Below, piece by piece: positions 52,900 to 62,541 of a DNA stretch of 64,000 nt; the stretch's first letter is position 1; the number at the start of each line of letters is the position of its first letter. The notes beneath the pieces are model-generated. The model was not told the DNA's origin and did not search any database. It was given only the letters and a program-made list of their open reading frames with translations. Both the position numbers and the translations under genes were made by a program. This stretch comes from Thalassobium sp. Its GTDB lineage: Bacteria > Pseudomonadota > Gammaproteobacteria > Pseudomonadales > Oceanobacteraceae. The stretch is from NCBI GenBank assembly GCA_002733205.1, contig NVUW01000002.1, forward strand, positions 666,183 through 730,182, given 5' to 3'.

Positions 52900-54804
52900 A
52901 TGGCTTTTGATTACGGCAGCCAGTCCCTCGGCATTACCAACCCGTTTAAAACCGAAGGCAAAATCAAACTGCTGTCTGGCATTCTGATCAGTGCATTGGC
53001 ACTGCTTCCTCTGTTTGGGGTGGCCGAAACACTGAAGCACAATCCGGTAAAAGCCTGGGGCATGGTTTTCCTCGGTCTGTTTTTGCTGACCTGGGGACTG
53101 CGCACGCTGGCCAGTGCCGCGATTCAGTTATTCCGCTTTTATGTGGGCCGTTCGGTGCCGTCGTCGCTGGCCTACAACTATGCGCAGAGCGAGCGTGAAA
53201 ATGCCGAGCTGGAAAAGAAATCCGGTGCACTGGCCTACAGCGCCGAGCGTCTCGAGTCGATGCTGATGGGGCGTAAGAATATGACCTTCAGCGAACCCAC
53301 GGGCTGGCTTTCGCGTCTGGTGCATTCGCTGATTCCCGGCCTGATTCTGACGCCTTATCCGCTGCGTAATCTGGTGCAGGAGCTGGCGGCGGTACTGTCC
53401 TCGACGCTGGTCGGCCTGACCGCCTTTGCTCTGGCCTTTTTTGTTACCGCCACCGGGTTAGCGGGCAGTGCCGGCGAGCTGATCAACACCATTATGTCGT
53501 TGTTGTTGTTGGTGTATCTGACCTTTATCTGGCGCAGTGCGGCCAACAATATGAACACGGGCCGCAATCAGAGCCTGCACCGTAAAACCGCCGCCGGTCT
53601 CAGCCGTTTGTTTGCGTTTGCCATTGTGGTGCCGGTACTGATTGGTTACGGCCATTCTCAGCTGACCGCCAATCTGAGCGGCAAAAATCTGGATAAGCTG
53701 AGCGCCAGTCTGGATAACCTGATGGTGTTCGATGCCTGGCTGAATCTGATGCTGCTGCTGGTGATGACTGCGGCGGTATTAATTCCGGCTTTCCTGCTGG
53801 TGCGCGAGCGTATGACCCTGAATAACCGCAGCACGGCGGTCAGCGAATACCGCGACAATATGCAGGAGTCGGTGCATCCCAACGAAATCTTCATCAATAT
53901 CGAAAACATCGTGCTGGCCAACCGCCGCAGCCATGATATTCCCAATCGTATTTACCGTGATTTTGAACCTCAGCTGCAGGAACAAAGCCAGGGTAAAGGG
54001 ACGTTTAAAGGGCAGTTGTTGATTGAAACTCAGCCGGAATTCCGCGCCATGAACTTCAGTAAGCGTTTTACCCGCTTACGCCTGCTCAGCACGATCAGCG
54101 GTCAGCTGCTGACGGTCGGCAGCGCGGTGCTGCTGTATGTGCTGTTTAATCAGGGGTTTGAATCGGCTGCGGCGCTGAAAGCCTTTTTTGCTGCCCATCC
54201 GGGCGGTCTGAAAGACAGCACTGTACTGGAACTGAGCACGCTGATCGGCGCTGAAGCCAGTACCTTCCTGACCCTGTTGTTTGCATTCTTCGCCGTGGTG
54301 TTTGCCGCCCGCATGCTGACCAATGTGGCGCATACCTTCTGGTCAGAAATGCAGTTCAGCAGCCTGCTGATGTCGATGAAAACAGAAGGCACCTATACCG
54401 AAAGTAAAATCTCTACCGGTATGGCCTATAACGATTCCACCCGCTCAGAGAACGTGGTGGTGCGCAGCTCGATTACGCCGTGGATTCTGGTGTCGCGTAT
54501 TGAATCTTCGACCTATGCCACCAGTGGTATGCAGAATCTGGAAATGCCGCGTTTGATTCTGGGAATGACAGAAGACAAACAAGAGATGGATGCCATTGTC
54601 GGTGAAATCCACGGCTTCCTGCGCGGTCGTGAATTCATTGCCTCGATCAACAATGAAAAAGATCTGGCCAATGCCGAGCGGATTTATCAGGTAAACCGTA
54701 TCAGCAAATCCGATGACGGTGACATGCGTACTCTGGCGGCTCCGGAAGAAGAGGAAGTTGCAGCTTTAACCGCATCACAGGATGCGGACGACAACAGGCA
54801 GTAA
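52900..54804 (+). CDS. large membrane protein of unknown function
   Basis: 634 residues, no recognised family. Seven or so membrane helices: about 27-45, 50-70, 150-195 (two), 230-245, 280-300, 405-425, 455-475. Cytoplasmic segments include a polar stretch at about 85-130 (AQSERENAELEKKSGALAYSAERLESMLMGRKN) and a C-terminal region of about 150 residues after the last helix, ending in an acidic tail (EEEEVAALTASQDADD). GGAACG precedes the ATG. It stands alone between the AraC gene and pntB. The organisation suggests a sensor or scaffold, but nothing confirms it. Confidence 0.7.
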   Translation: MAFDYGSQSLGITNPFKTEGKIKLLSGILISALALLPLFGVAETLKHNPVKAWGMVFLGLFLLTWGLRTLASAAIQLFRFYVGRSVPSSLAYNYAQSERENAELEKKSGALAYSAERLESMLMGRKNMTFSEPTGWLSRLVHSLIPGLILTPYPLRNLVQELAAVLSSTLVGLTAFALAFFVTATGLAGSAGELINTIMSLLLLVYLTFIWRSAANNMNTGRNQSLHRKTAAGLSRLFAFAIVVPVLIGYGHSQLTANLSGKNLDKLSASLDNLMVFDAWLNLMLLLVMTAAVLIPAFLLVRERMTLNNRSTAVSEYRDNMQESVHPNEIFINIENIVLANRRSHDIPNRIYRDFEPQLQEQSQGKGTFKGQLLIETQPEFRAMNFSKRFTRLRLLSTISGQLLTVGSAVLLYVLFNQGFESAAALKAFFAAHPGGLKDSTVLELSTLIGAEASTFLTLLFAFFAVVFAARMLTNVAHTFWSEMQFSSLLMSMKTEGTYTESKISTGMAYNDSTRSENVVVRSSITPWILVSRIESSTYATSGMQNLEMPRLILGMTEDKQEMDAIVGEIHGFLRGREFIASINNEKDLANAERIYQVNRISKSDDGDMRTLAAPEEEEVAALTASQDADDNRQ

Positions 54805-54823
54805 ATCTCATGTCTGCTTACTG

Positions 54824-54847
54824 AAAGCGCCCTTCGGGGCGCTTTTT
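54824..54847 (+). terminator. Rho-independent terminator after the membrane protein gene
   Basis: AAAGCGCCC and GGGCGCTTT flank a TTCG tetraloop, followed by TTTTTT. Strong, standard structure. Confidence 0.9.
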
Positions 54848-55020
54848 TCGTTTATCAGACAGACATTCATTGTGGTCGGCTGACTGCGGGCCGAAGGTTC
54901 TCTTGCCGATCCCGGACTGAGAGCTTGGTTACCGATCCCGGGCTGAGGCTTGGTTGCCGCCTGAAAGCTTTGCCGCTGTCGGGCGTTTTATTGCTTTTGC
55001 AGACTGGCACAGCGGGCATA

Positions 55021-55046
55021 AAAAAAGCGCCCCGCAGGGCGCCTTT
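55021..55046 (-). terminator. Rho-independent terminator of the pnt operon
   Basis: On the minus strand, GCGCCC-TGCG-GGGCGC forms a six-base stem with flanking A/T pairing, and a run of six T follows. It lies directly after pntB. Confidence 0.8.
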
Positions 55047-55061
55047 TACGCACGTCAGATC

Positions 55062-56471
55062 TTACAGATCTTTCAGAGCGCTGATGGTTTCCTGCAGAAC
55101 TTTCTTCGCATCGCCAGATACCATCAGGCTGTTGTCGCGGATGAACAGTTCGTTCGGGATACCGGCGAAGCCGGGTGACAGACCACGCTTCACCACCACA
55201 ACGGTTTTGGCGTTGTGTACATCCAGAATCGGCATACCGAAGATCGGTGACGCCGGGTCTTTGGAAGCGGCCGGGTTCACCACGTCGTTGGCACCCAGTA
55301 CGATGGCCACATCGGTCTGAGAGAACTCAGGGTTGATGGTGTCCATTTCTACCAGCTGATCGTACGGCACTTCGGCTTCCGCCAGCAGTACGTTCATGTG
55401 GCCAGGCATACGGCCGGCAACCGGGTGGATGGCGTACTTCACGTCGCAGCCTTTGGCTTCCAGCATGTTGGCCAGTTCGCGCGTTGCGTGCTGTGCCTGA
55501 GCAACGGCCAGACCGTAACCCGGTACGAAGACCACTTTCTGTGCGCCGTCTAACAGCATCGCCAGCTCGTCAGCGGACGAGAACTTCACTTTGCCTTCGT
55601 AGAAAGCATCGTTCTCTGACTTGGTGATACCGGCTGCTGCGGCCATAGAGCCACCGAACAGAACGTTGGTCAGGGAGCGGTTCATCGCCTTACACATGAT
55701 GGTGGTCAGGATGATACCGGACGCGCCGACCAGAGAACCGGTGATGATCAGGCCGTTATTGCCCAGGACGAAACCGGCAGCGGCACCGGCCAGACCGGAG
55801 TAGGAGTTCAGCAGAGAAACCACAACCGGCATATCGGCACCGCCGATTGGCATCACCAGAGAAACACCCAGAATCAGACAGACCACAATCAGGCCGGCAA
55901 CCAGCATGTCGGAGTTCAGCGGATCAACGATGGCGAAGTAAGCCGCACCACCGATCAGGATCAGGAAGCACAGTTTGACGATGGCTTTAAACAGCATCAC
56001 TTTGCTGCTGTCACCGATTTTGCCTTTCAGTTTGCCGACGGCGACGAACGAGCCCGTCAGGGTTACCGCACCGATCAGAATTGACAGAATAACCGCCAGC
56101 GACCAGTCGTAAGAGGCCGTGAACTGACCCATGTCAGCCAGCTTCTGGCTTTCCAGGTAGTTGGCTGCCGCAACCAGCAGGGAAGCACCGCCACCAATAC
56201 CGTTCAGGCTGGCGACCATTTCCGGCATGTCGGTCATGGCCACTTTCTTGGCGATCAGGGCACCGATAGCACCACCGACCAGAACGCCGATGATGATGAA
56301 TTCGAAGCGCACGACGTTGTGATCGAGCAGGGCGGCAACAACCGCAACCAGCATACCGATAGCGGACAGTTGGTTACCGCGCACGGCGGTTTTTGGAGTG
56401 GTCATGCCTTTGATGCCGAAAATAAACAGCACTGCGGCAGCCAGGTAACCTAAATTAATCAGAATTTCCAT
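55062..56471 (-). CDS. pntB: NAD(P) transhydrogenase subunit beta PntB
   Basis: 469 residues. Beta subunit of the proton-translocating transhydrogenase, about nine membrane helices (residues about 1-260), then an NADP(H)-binding domain with VVFVPGYGLAVAQAQHATRELANML and IVLGANDVVNPAA and a final DAKKVLQETISAL. Together with pntA and pntA2 it exchanges hydride between NADH and NADP+. Last of the three genes. Confidence 0.97.
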   Translation of the reverse strand: MEILINLGYLAAAVLFIFGIKGMTTPKTAVRGNQLSAIGMLVAVVAALLDHNVVRFEFIIIGVLVGGAIGALIAKKVAMTDMPEMVASLNGIGGGASLLVAAANYLESQKLADMGQFTASYDWSLAVILSILIGAVTLTGSFVAVGKLKGKIGDSSKVMLFKAIVKLCFLILIGGAAYFAIVDPLNSDMLVAGLIVVCLILGVSLVMPIGGADMPVVVSLLNSYSGLAGAAAGFVLGNNGLIITGSLVGASGIILTTIMCKAMNRSLTNVLFGGSMAAAAGITKSENDAFYEGKVKFSSADELAMLLDGAQKVVFVPGYGLAVAQAQHATRELANMLEAKGCDVKYAIHPVAGRMPGHMNVLLAEAEVPYDQLVEMDTINPEFSQTDVAIVLGANDVVNPAASKDPASPIFGMPILDVHNAKTVVVVKRGLSPGFAGIPNELFIRDNSLMVSGDAKKVLQETISALKDL

Positions 56472-56485
56472 TGTGTCCCGCTACC

Positions 56486-56770
56486 TTATTTCTTTTTGAA
56501 CATGTTCAGCATGCGGTCGGTTACCATAAAACCGGCCACGATGTTGATGGTTGCCAGAATGATGGCGGCGACGCCCAGCACGGTAGACAGCACAGTGGTG
56601 TGCTCGCTGCCGCCGGAACTTAAAATGGCGCCAACCACGACGATGCCGGAAATCGCGTTAGTACCGCTCATCAGCGGAGTGTGCAGCGTAGGGGGTACTT
56701 TGTTGATCACTTCCACGCCGACGAAAATCGCCAGCACGAAAATGGTCAGGCTCATGATGAACATTTCCAT
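56486..56770 (-). CDS. NAD(P) transhydrogenase subunit, C-terminal membrane part of alpha (PntAb)
   Basis: 94 residues. Three membrane helices (LTIFVLAIFVGVEVI, ISGIVVVGAILS, VLGVAAIILATINIVAGFMV), equal to the membrane part of the E. coli PntA chain but encoded separately, as in many marine bacteria. It lies 14 bp before pntB and overlaps pntA by one base. Confidence 0.92.
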   Translation of the reverse strand: MEMFIMSLTIFVLAIFVGVEVINKVPPTLHTPLMSGTNAISGIVVVGAILSSGGSEHTTVLSTVLGVAAIILATINIVAGFMVTDRMLNMFKKK

Positions 56771-57912
56771 CAGACTGATTCCTTCTCGATCAGGGCTTTC
56801 AGGCCCGCGTGTTTGATTTCACCATCTTCGGTAACCAAAGTGGCGGCCACGATGTCGTCATCCATATTCACGTTGAGCACGCCTTCTTTCGACATGTTCA
56901 GCAGGAAGGTGGAGACGTTTTTGGTCAGCAGTTGGGACGCGTGTACGGGTACACGGCCCGGGTGGTCGGTGTAGCCAATGATGGTGACGCCATCGACGTA
57001 CACTTTTTCGCCGGCCACGGTGCCTTCGACGTTACCGCCACGCTCGGCGGCCAGGTCGACGATGACCGAACCTTTCTTCATGTAGTGCAGCATGTCTTTG
57101 GTGATCAGACGCGGAGACATCTTGCCCGGAATCGCCGCGGTGGTGATAACCAGATCCGCCTGGGAGACTTTGGCGGTCATTTGTTCACGCTGCTTGCGGT
57201 AGAACTCTTCCGATTTTTCGGTGGCGTAACCACCGGTAGCGCCGCCTTCTTCCTGTGGCAGGTCGAATTCAACGAACTTGGCACCCAGCGATTCAACCTG
57301 TTCACGGACTTCTGCACGGGTATCGTAGGCTTCAACCACCGCACCCAGACGACGGGCTGTGGAGATCGCCATCAGACCGGCAACACCGGCACCAATGATG
57401 AATACGCGCGCCGGGTGAATAGTACCGGCGGCGGTCATCAGCATCGGGAAGTACTGTGGCAGCGCCATAGCGCCGGTCAGTACGGAACGGTAGCCGGAGA
57501 TCGCGCCCATGGAGCTGAGTACGTCCATTGACTGCGCACGGGTGGTACGTGGAATAAATTCCAGCGCGAAAGAGCGTACTTTACGCTCGGCCAGTTGCTG
57601 TACCAGAGGCTGGTTGAACCAGGCGTCCAGCATACAGATCAGCGTGGTGCCTTCTTTCAGCAGTGGCACTTCGCTGTCCAGTGGCTGGCGGACTTTCAGA
57701 ATGATGTCGGCCTGTTCGTACAGAGACTCAGCGGTTGGTGCAATGCTGGCACCGCTGCTGCGGTATTCTTCATCCCCGAAGTGGGCTGCATCGCCTGCGC
57801 CTTCCTGAATCACGACTTCAAAGCCGGCGGTCAGCAGGGTCTGGATCCCGGCAGGGATCAGGGCGACCCGAGCTTCCCCAGGATAGATTTCCTTAGGTAC
57901 ACCAATCAACAT
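56770..57912 (-). CDS. pntA: NAD(P) transhydrogenase subunit alpha PntA (NAD-binding part)
   Basis: 380 residues, shorter than the E. coli chain because its membrane part is the next gene. The AlaDh/PNT fold shows EARVALIPAGIQTLLTAGFEVVIQEGAGDAA, the NAD-binding loop VFIIGAGVAGLMAISTARRLGAVVEAYDTR and RTTRAQSMDVLSS. CAGGAG precedes ATG 57912. First gene of the pntA-pntA2-pntB operon. Confidence 0.97.
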   Translation of the reverse strand: MLIGVPKEIYPGEARVALIPAGIQTLLTAGFEVVIQEGAGDAAHFGDEEYRSSGASIAPTAESLYEQADIILKVRQPLDSEVPLLKEGTTLICMLDAWFNQPLVQQLAERKVRSFALEFIPRTTRAQSMDVLSSMGAISGYRSVLTGAMALPQYFPMLMTAAGTIHPARVFIIGAGVAGLMAISTARRLGAVVEAYDTRAEVREQVESLGAKFVEFDLPQEEGGATGGYATEKSEEFYRKQREQMTAKVSQADLVITTAAIPGKMSPRLITKDMLHYMKKGSVIVDLAAERGGNVEGTVAGEKVYVDGVTIIGYTDHPGRVPVHASQLLTKNVSTFLLNMSKEGVLNVNMDDDIVAATLVTEDGEIKHAGLKALIEKESV

Positions 57913-57963
57913 AGGTAAAACTCCTGTTGGATTATCTTGAAATTGTCAGCTGACCTGCGCGCG

Positions 57964-59448
57964 TTAATCGCGCAGCAGGCCAAGGGTGCTTAATGTGTTC
58001 TTGCGAATACGGCCTAAAAGCTCAGCATCGTTAATCAGGGATTCGCCGTACGATGGCACCAGCGCCTGCAGGTGGGCTTTCCAGCCGTTCTCCAGGCGCT
58101 CTTTAAAGCAACGTTCAATCACTTCGATCATCGCCTGCGCGGCAACCGATGCACCGGGTGATGCCCCCAGCAGCGCGGCCAGGGAACCGTCTTTGGCCGC
58201 TACCAGTTCGGTACCGAACTCAAGCTTGCCACGGCCACGACCGTCTTTTTTGATGATCTGTACACGCTGCCCGGCATCGGCCAGCGTCCAGTTGCCGGAC
58301 TCGGCACCGGGGAAGTATTCACGCAGCGATTTCATGCGGTCTTCGTGGGATTGCAGTACTTCACCGATCAGGTATTTGGTCAGGTCCATATTGTTCATAC
58401 CCACGTCCATCATCGGCAGCAGGTTATTGGCGCGTACGGATTTGATCAGGTCCAGCTTGGAACCGGCCTTGAGGAACTTGGTGGTAAAGCCGGCGTAAGG
58501 GCCGAACAGCAGCGCCGGAGTGCCATTGATAATACGGGTATCCAGATGCGGCACGGACATCGGTGGCGCACCAATGGCAGCCTTGCCGTAGACCTTGGCA
58601 TAATGACGTTTCACGGTGGCTTCTTCTTTGCACACCAGCCATTGACCGGATACCGGGAAGCCGCCGTAGCCTTTGCTTTCCGGAATGCCGGATTTCTGCA
58701 GCAATGGCAGGGCGCCGCCACCGGCACCAAGGAAGACGAAACCGGCTTCAATGGTTTTGCTCTTGCCGGAGGTACGGTCTTTCAGGCGCACTTTCCAGTT
58801 GCCGTCTTTGTTCTGTTCCAGTTCGCTGACTTCGTGGCTCAGCAGCAGCTCAAAGGCTTCGCGCTTTTTCAGCGTGGCGACGAGGTTGCGGGTCAGGGAG
58901 CCGAAGTCGACGTCGCTGCCGTAGTTAATACGGGTAGCGGCAATCTTTTCCGCAGGGTCACGGTTTTCCATCACCAGTGGCATCCACTGGCGCAGCACAT
59001 CGTGGTCTTCGCTGTACTGCATATCGCTGAACAGATGATGCGCGGACAGCTTTTCCCAGCGCTGACGCAGAAACGCAACGTTGTCCTCTCCCCAGACAAA
59101 ACTGATGTGCGGGGTCGGATTGATAAAGTTGTCCGGTGCCGGCAGGTCGCCCGTGCCGACCAGAGACGTCCACAACTGCAGAGACACCTCAAAGTTGGCG
59201 TTGATGGTCAGTGCGCGGTTGATTTCAACATCGCCCTGATCGTTTTCCGGGGTGTAATTCAGTTCGCAATAGCCTGCGTGGCCGGTACCGGCATTATTCC
59301 AGCCATCGGTACTTTCATGAGCGACATGATCCAGGCGTTCCACCATGGTCAGTCGGAGGGAAGGATCAAGCTTGTTAAGCAGGGTGCCCAGAGTGGCACT
59401 CATAACCCCGCCGCCAACAAGCAATACATCTACCTTGTTTGTTGCCAT
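57964..59448 (-). CDS. mqo: malate:quinone oxidoreductase Mqo
   Basis: 494 residues from ATG 59448 (a start at 59490 adds only leader). FAD-dependent, membrane-bound enzyme that oxidises malate to oxaloacetate with transfer to the quinone pool, bypassing NAD-dependent malate dehydrogenase. N-terminus VDVLLVGGGVMSATLGTLL binds FAD; STDGWNNAGTGHAGYCELNYTP and GASPGASVAAQAMIEVI are family signatures. A strong promoter lies about 100 bp upstream (59556-59584). Confidence 0.97.
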   Translation of the reverse strand: MATNKVDVLLVGGGVMSATLGTLLNKLDPSLRLTMVERLDHVAHESTDGWNNAGTGHAGYCELNYTPENDQGDVEINRALTINANFEVSLQLWTSLVGTGDLPAPDNFINPTPHISFVWGEDNVAFLRQRWEKLSAHHLFSDMQYSEDHDVLRQWMPLVMENRDPAEKIAATRINYGSDVDFGSLTRNLVATLKKREAFELLLSHEVSELEQNKDGNWKVRLKDRTSGKSKTIEAGFVFLGAGGGALPLLQKSGIPESKGYGGFPVSGQWLVCKEEATVKRHYAKVYGKAAIGAPPMSVPHLDTRIINGTPALLFGPYAGFTTKFLKAGSKLDLIKSVRANNLLPMMDVGMNNMDLTKYLIGEVLQSHEDRMKSLREYFPGAESGNWTLADAGQRVQIIKKDGRGRGKLEFGTELVAAKDGSLAALLGASPGASVAAQAMIEVIERCFKERLENGWKAHLQALVPSYGESLINDAELLGRIRKNTLSTLGLLRD

Positions 59449-59882
59449 TCGATTTCGCCTGTAGGTAAAAATCTGTACACAGTTCGGCACTGTTGGTGCC
59501 TGCCAGCGGGAGCTTGTGGCTCAATGTGTCTGCTGACCAGAATTCAAACGAGCGTTTTATACACATGTTAGGCTTTAGTCGCAATGCAGGTGGGGCGGGC
59601 GGTATGAGACTTTCGGGCTCATAAGGTGCGTTGTCGCACCCTGATTTCGATCAATTTTTTGCCAGTATTTTGCACGGATTTTTCTCTCTGACCGGGCTGT
59701 ATCCCGCATGGCGCTTGCTGCGCACTGTCATTCTTATGAGCGAGTCAGTTTCTGCCATTACGGCTACCGATATAGGGTGAACGCATATTTTTTATACCGG
59801 ACATTTTCTCTGGTGATGTGAGAATGTGATGCAGGTGGGAATAAGTGTTATTTGTAGTCTGTCATTAATGGTGTTGCTGGGG
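59449..59882. other. mqo promoter region with hairpins
   Basis: 434 bp. Holds the mqo promoter and, further upstream, two short hairpins (ATGAG-CTCAT near 59605 and GGTGCG-TTGT-CGCACC near 59623-59638) without T-runs. No gene seen. Confidence 0.5.
59556..59584 (-). promoter_or_regulatory. sigma-70 promoter of mqo
   Basis: On the minus strand TTGCGA (59584-59579) and TATAAA (59561-59556) are 17 bp apart. Transcription would start near 59549, about 100 bp before the mqo start codon. Confidence 0.7.
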
Positions 59883-60737
59883 TTACTGAGACGGCAGTTC
59901 GATCCACAGATGCTTGTCTGTTAGTGGTGTCAGTTCCGGCAACAGGGGATTATGCAGGGGGATAATCCAGCTGTTGCTGAGCCGGCTGAGGGGGAATATG
60001 TCGCGGGTGGTCGGATGTTGCTGTAAAAAACGCAGCAGATCGCCGCTGCTGGCCATTTGCTCCATCCCTATGCGCAGGCGTTCAGCAAGACGCGGGTTGT
60101 CACGGCTGACAAAGAAGTACATCGGGAACGGGTAATTCAGGACGATGCGCTCGTAGACCATCAGGTCGTGGCGACTGACATGGCTGATCTCGGCATACAC
60201 TTCGTTAATGCCGCGCGGAAAATAATCGCAGCGACCGGCCTGCAGCATCTGATACATCACTTCAAACTTGGTCGCCCGCTGCACGTTAAAACCATTGGCC
60301 TCAAGGATGTCGGAGTCTGGCCAGTGGTCGCCCTGACAGGCGCTGAGCGTCTGCAGTTGGCCGAGGTCATGCAGGGCGTCAAAGCGGGCCTGATCGGTTT
60401 TGCGGATAACCGGTATGCGGATACCAAGCAGACCGGCATGCAGAGGGATGCGTATCGGTTGCACAAATACTTCGCGCTCGCGGTTGGTGCCAGCCCAGAA
60501 GACATCAATCTGATTGTCGTTTAGTGCCTGAAACGCCCGCGCCTGGGTCAGGCGATTAACACTGACCAGTTCGGCTTCACCGTATTCCTGCCGGGTATTG
60601 TCCAGCACTTTGCGCAGTAAATCGGTGTAATAAAGGTAGCTGCCATCGACCGCCGTTCGTTGCGGCTGAATACGTATTGTCTCGGCGGCAAAGACGGGAC
60701 TACTTATAAATAACAGTATCAGCAGAATATTGGCCAT
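59883..60737 (-). CDS. periplasmic solute-binding protein (type 2)
   Basis: 284 residues with a signal peptide (NILLILLFISSPVFA). A divergent type-2 binding protein: YLYYTDLLRKVLDNTRQEYGEAEL, ALNDNQIDVFWAGTNREREVFVQPIRIPLHAGLLGIR, QAGRCDYFPRGINEVYAE. Similar to the SBP_bac_3 group but without linked transport genes; in this window the second such orphan. Divergent from birA. Confidence 0.75.
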   Translation of the reverse strand: MANILLILLFISSPVFAAETIRIQPQRTAVDGSYLYYTDLLRKVLDNTRQEYGEAELVSVNRLTQARAFQALNDNQIDVFWAGTNREREVFVQPIRIPLHAGLLGIRIPVIRKTDQARFDALHDLGQLQTLSACQGDHWPDSDILEANGFNVQRATKFEVMYQMLQAGRCDYFPRGINEVYAEISHVSRHDLMVYERIVLNYPFPMYFFVSRDNPRLAERLRIGMEQMASSGDLLRFLQQHPTTRDIFPLSRLSNSWIIPLHNPLLPELTPLTDKHLWIELPSQ

Positions 60738-60884
60738 GGCTGTCTCTGAATCATAAATCGCTGATGGATCTGTTCAGTATGGATGAAAGCCACCGGGCTG
60801 CGCAGAGCAAAATGATTCTCTGCGGAAAAGGGTGTGCTGTGTGGGGTCGGCTGATCGGGTATATTGCAGCGCGGAGGTAGCACT

Positions 60885-61841
60885 ATGCTGAACAGAATTC
60901 TTGAATTACTCGCCGATGGTCAGTTTCATTCCGGCGAAGAACTGGGCGAAACACTGGGTGTCAGTCGTGCAGCGGTGTGGAAGCAGTTGAAAAAGCTCGA
61001 TGAGCTGAACATTCCTTATTCATCGGTAAAAGGCAAAGGCTACCGTTTGCAGGACGCCATTGAATTGCTGGACAAAGAACGCATTCAGGCGGCGCTGACG
61101 CAGCGTCTCGATATTCTTGAAGTGTTATTAGATGTCGGCTCGACCAATACCTATTTATTTGAACGTGCCAGTGACCATATGGGGAAGCGCTATGCGGTAC
61201 TGGCCGAGAAACAGGTTGGTGGTCGTGGTCGCCGTGGTCGTCAGTGGGTCAGCCCTTTTGGTAAGAATATTTATTTGTCGCTGTTGGTTTCTTTTGCCGG
61301 CGGTATGGCGGCCCTTGAGGGACTCAGTCTGATGACGGCCATTGCGGTTGAAAAAGCGCTGGCCAAATTAGGCATTGAGGGAATTGGTCTGAAGTGGCCG
61401 AACGATGTTTACGCCGATGGTAAAAAGTTGGCCGGTATTCTTCTGGAAGTGACGGGGGAGTACAGCAGTCATTGTCAGGTGGTAATTGGTATCGGCCTGA
61501 ACCTGGCGCTCAGCAGCAGCGATGCTGAAAGTATCGAACAGCCATGGGCAGAGTTACGTACGCTTAAACCGGGTTTATCCCGCAACGATGTCGCAGCGAC
61601 CATTCTTGATGAGCTGCTTTTATTAGTGGACGAATTTCAGCGCAATGGTTTTGCACCGTATCAGCAATACTGGTCGGAGCGTGATATTTATCACCAGCAG
61701 GAGGTGCGCATTATTTCTGCCGCCAACGAAAAACGCGGCAAGGTAAAAGGTGTAAACCGCAAAGGTGAGCTGATGCTGCACACCGAACATGGCATCGACA
61801 TTATTAATGCCGGAGAAATCAGTGTCCGTCCTGCTAATTGA
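60885..61841 (+). CDS. birA: bifunctional biotin-[acetyl-CoA-carboxylase] ligase/biotin repressor BirA
   Basis: 318 residues from ATG 60885 with GGAGG 7 bp upstream. N-terminal winged helix (LADGQFHSGEELGETLGVSRAAVWKQLKKL) binds DNA; the catalytic part shows GRGRRGRQWVSPFGKNIYLSL (biotinyl-AMP loop), KWPNDVYADGKKLAGIL and the small SH3-like C-terminal domain. It loads biotin onto AccB and represses biotin genes. The gene overlaps coaX by 20 bp. Confidence 0.96.
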   Translation: MLNRILELLADGQFHSGEELGETLGVSRAAVWKQLKKLDELNIPYSSVKGKGYRLQDAIELLDKERIQAALTQRLDILEVLLDVGSTNTYLFERASDHMGKRYAVLAEKQVGGRGRRGRQWVSPFGKNIYLSLLVSFAGGMAALEGLSLMTAIAVEKALAKLGIEGIGLKWPNDVYADGKKLAGILLEVTGEYSSHCQVVIGIGLNLALSSSDAESIEQPWAELRTLKPGLSRNDVAATILDELLLLVDEFQRNGFAPYQQYWSERDIYHQQEVRIISAANEKRGKVKGVNRKGELMLHTEHGIDIINAGEISVRPAN

Positions 61842-62541
61842 TGCCGGTAACAGCCGCATAAAATGGCAGTGGCGTGACGGCCATGCAATACGTGCCGAGG
61901 GCGCTGTGGCGCATGCCGAACTGACGCAGGCCGGCAGCCTTTTTCCTGTGGAATGCGAGCAGGTGTTGGTTGCCAGTGTCCGTGATAACACCGAACTGCA
62001 TGAATACCTGCATGCGCACTATGGCGCCAGACTGCATTGGCTGGCGCAGCCGGTAAGCCATCATCCTGAATTTATACATTGTTATCCGCAGCCGGCGCGG
62101 CTGGGAGTGGATCGCTGGCTGGCTATGCTGGGCGCCCGTTGCCATTATTCCGGGCATTTAATTGTGGCTGATGCCGGTACCGCACTGACGGTTGATTTAA
62201 TGTCGGCAGACAATCACCATGAGGGCGGATTTATTGTGCCTGGGCTGCAATTAGCGCAGCAGGCACTGTTTAACAGTACTCAGCGGGTACGGCCCTATAC
62301 TGACGAGCAGGCAGAGCAGCATTTACTGCCGGGGCAGGATACGGTCAGTTGCGTCAGTGCTGGTGCTTATCGCCAGCAGTTAGCGCTGGTGCGCTCGGTG
62401 CAGCAGGATTATCCGCAGCACGTATTAGTTATCACCGGTGGTGATGGTTTTTGGTTGGCCACGCAGCTTGGCTGTGAGTACCGGCCTGATCTTGTATTTG
62501 ATGGTATGGATTCCTTATGCGCTGGATCTTTTTCACCTTAG
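61822..62541 (+). CDS. coaX: type III pantothenate kinase CoaX
   Basis: 239 residues from GTG 61822 (GGAG 6 bp upstream; an ATG at 61807 gives five more residues). The enzyme phosphorylates pantothenate, the first CoA step. Motifs are LLIDAGNSRIKWQW (PHOSPHATE-1), GVDRWLAMLGA and VADAGTALTVDLM. It overlaps birA and the following SPOR-domain gene, so translation is probably coupled across the three. Confidence 0.95.
   Translation: MSVLLIDAGNSRIKWQWRDGHAIRAEGAVAHAELTQAGSLFPVECEQVLVASVRDNTELHEYLHAHYGARLHWLAQPVSHHPEFIHCYPQPARLGVDRWLAMLGARCHYSGHLIVADAGTALTVDLMSADNHHEGGFIVPGLQLAQQALFNSTQRVRPYTDEQAEQHLLPGQDTVSCVSAGAYRQQLALVRSVQQDYPQHVLVITGGDGFWLATQLGCEYRPDLVFDGMDSLCAGSFSP

Noticed and set aside
58345..59571. 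408-codon plus-strand frame
   Set aside because: Exactly antisense to mqo, with no family features of its own.
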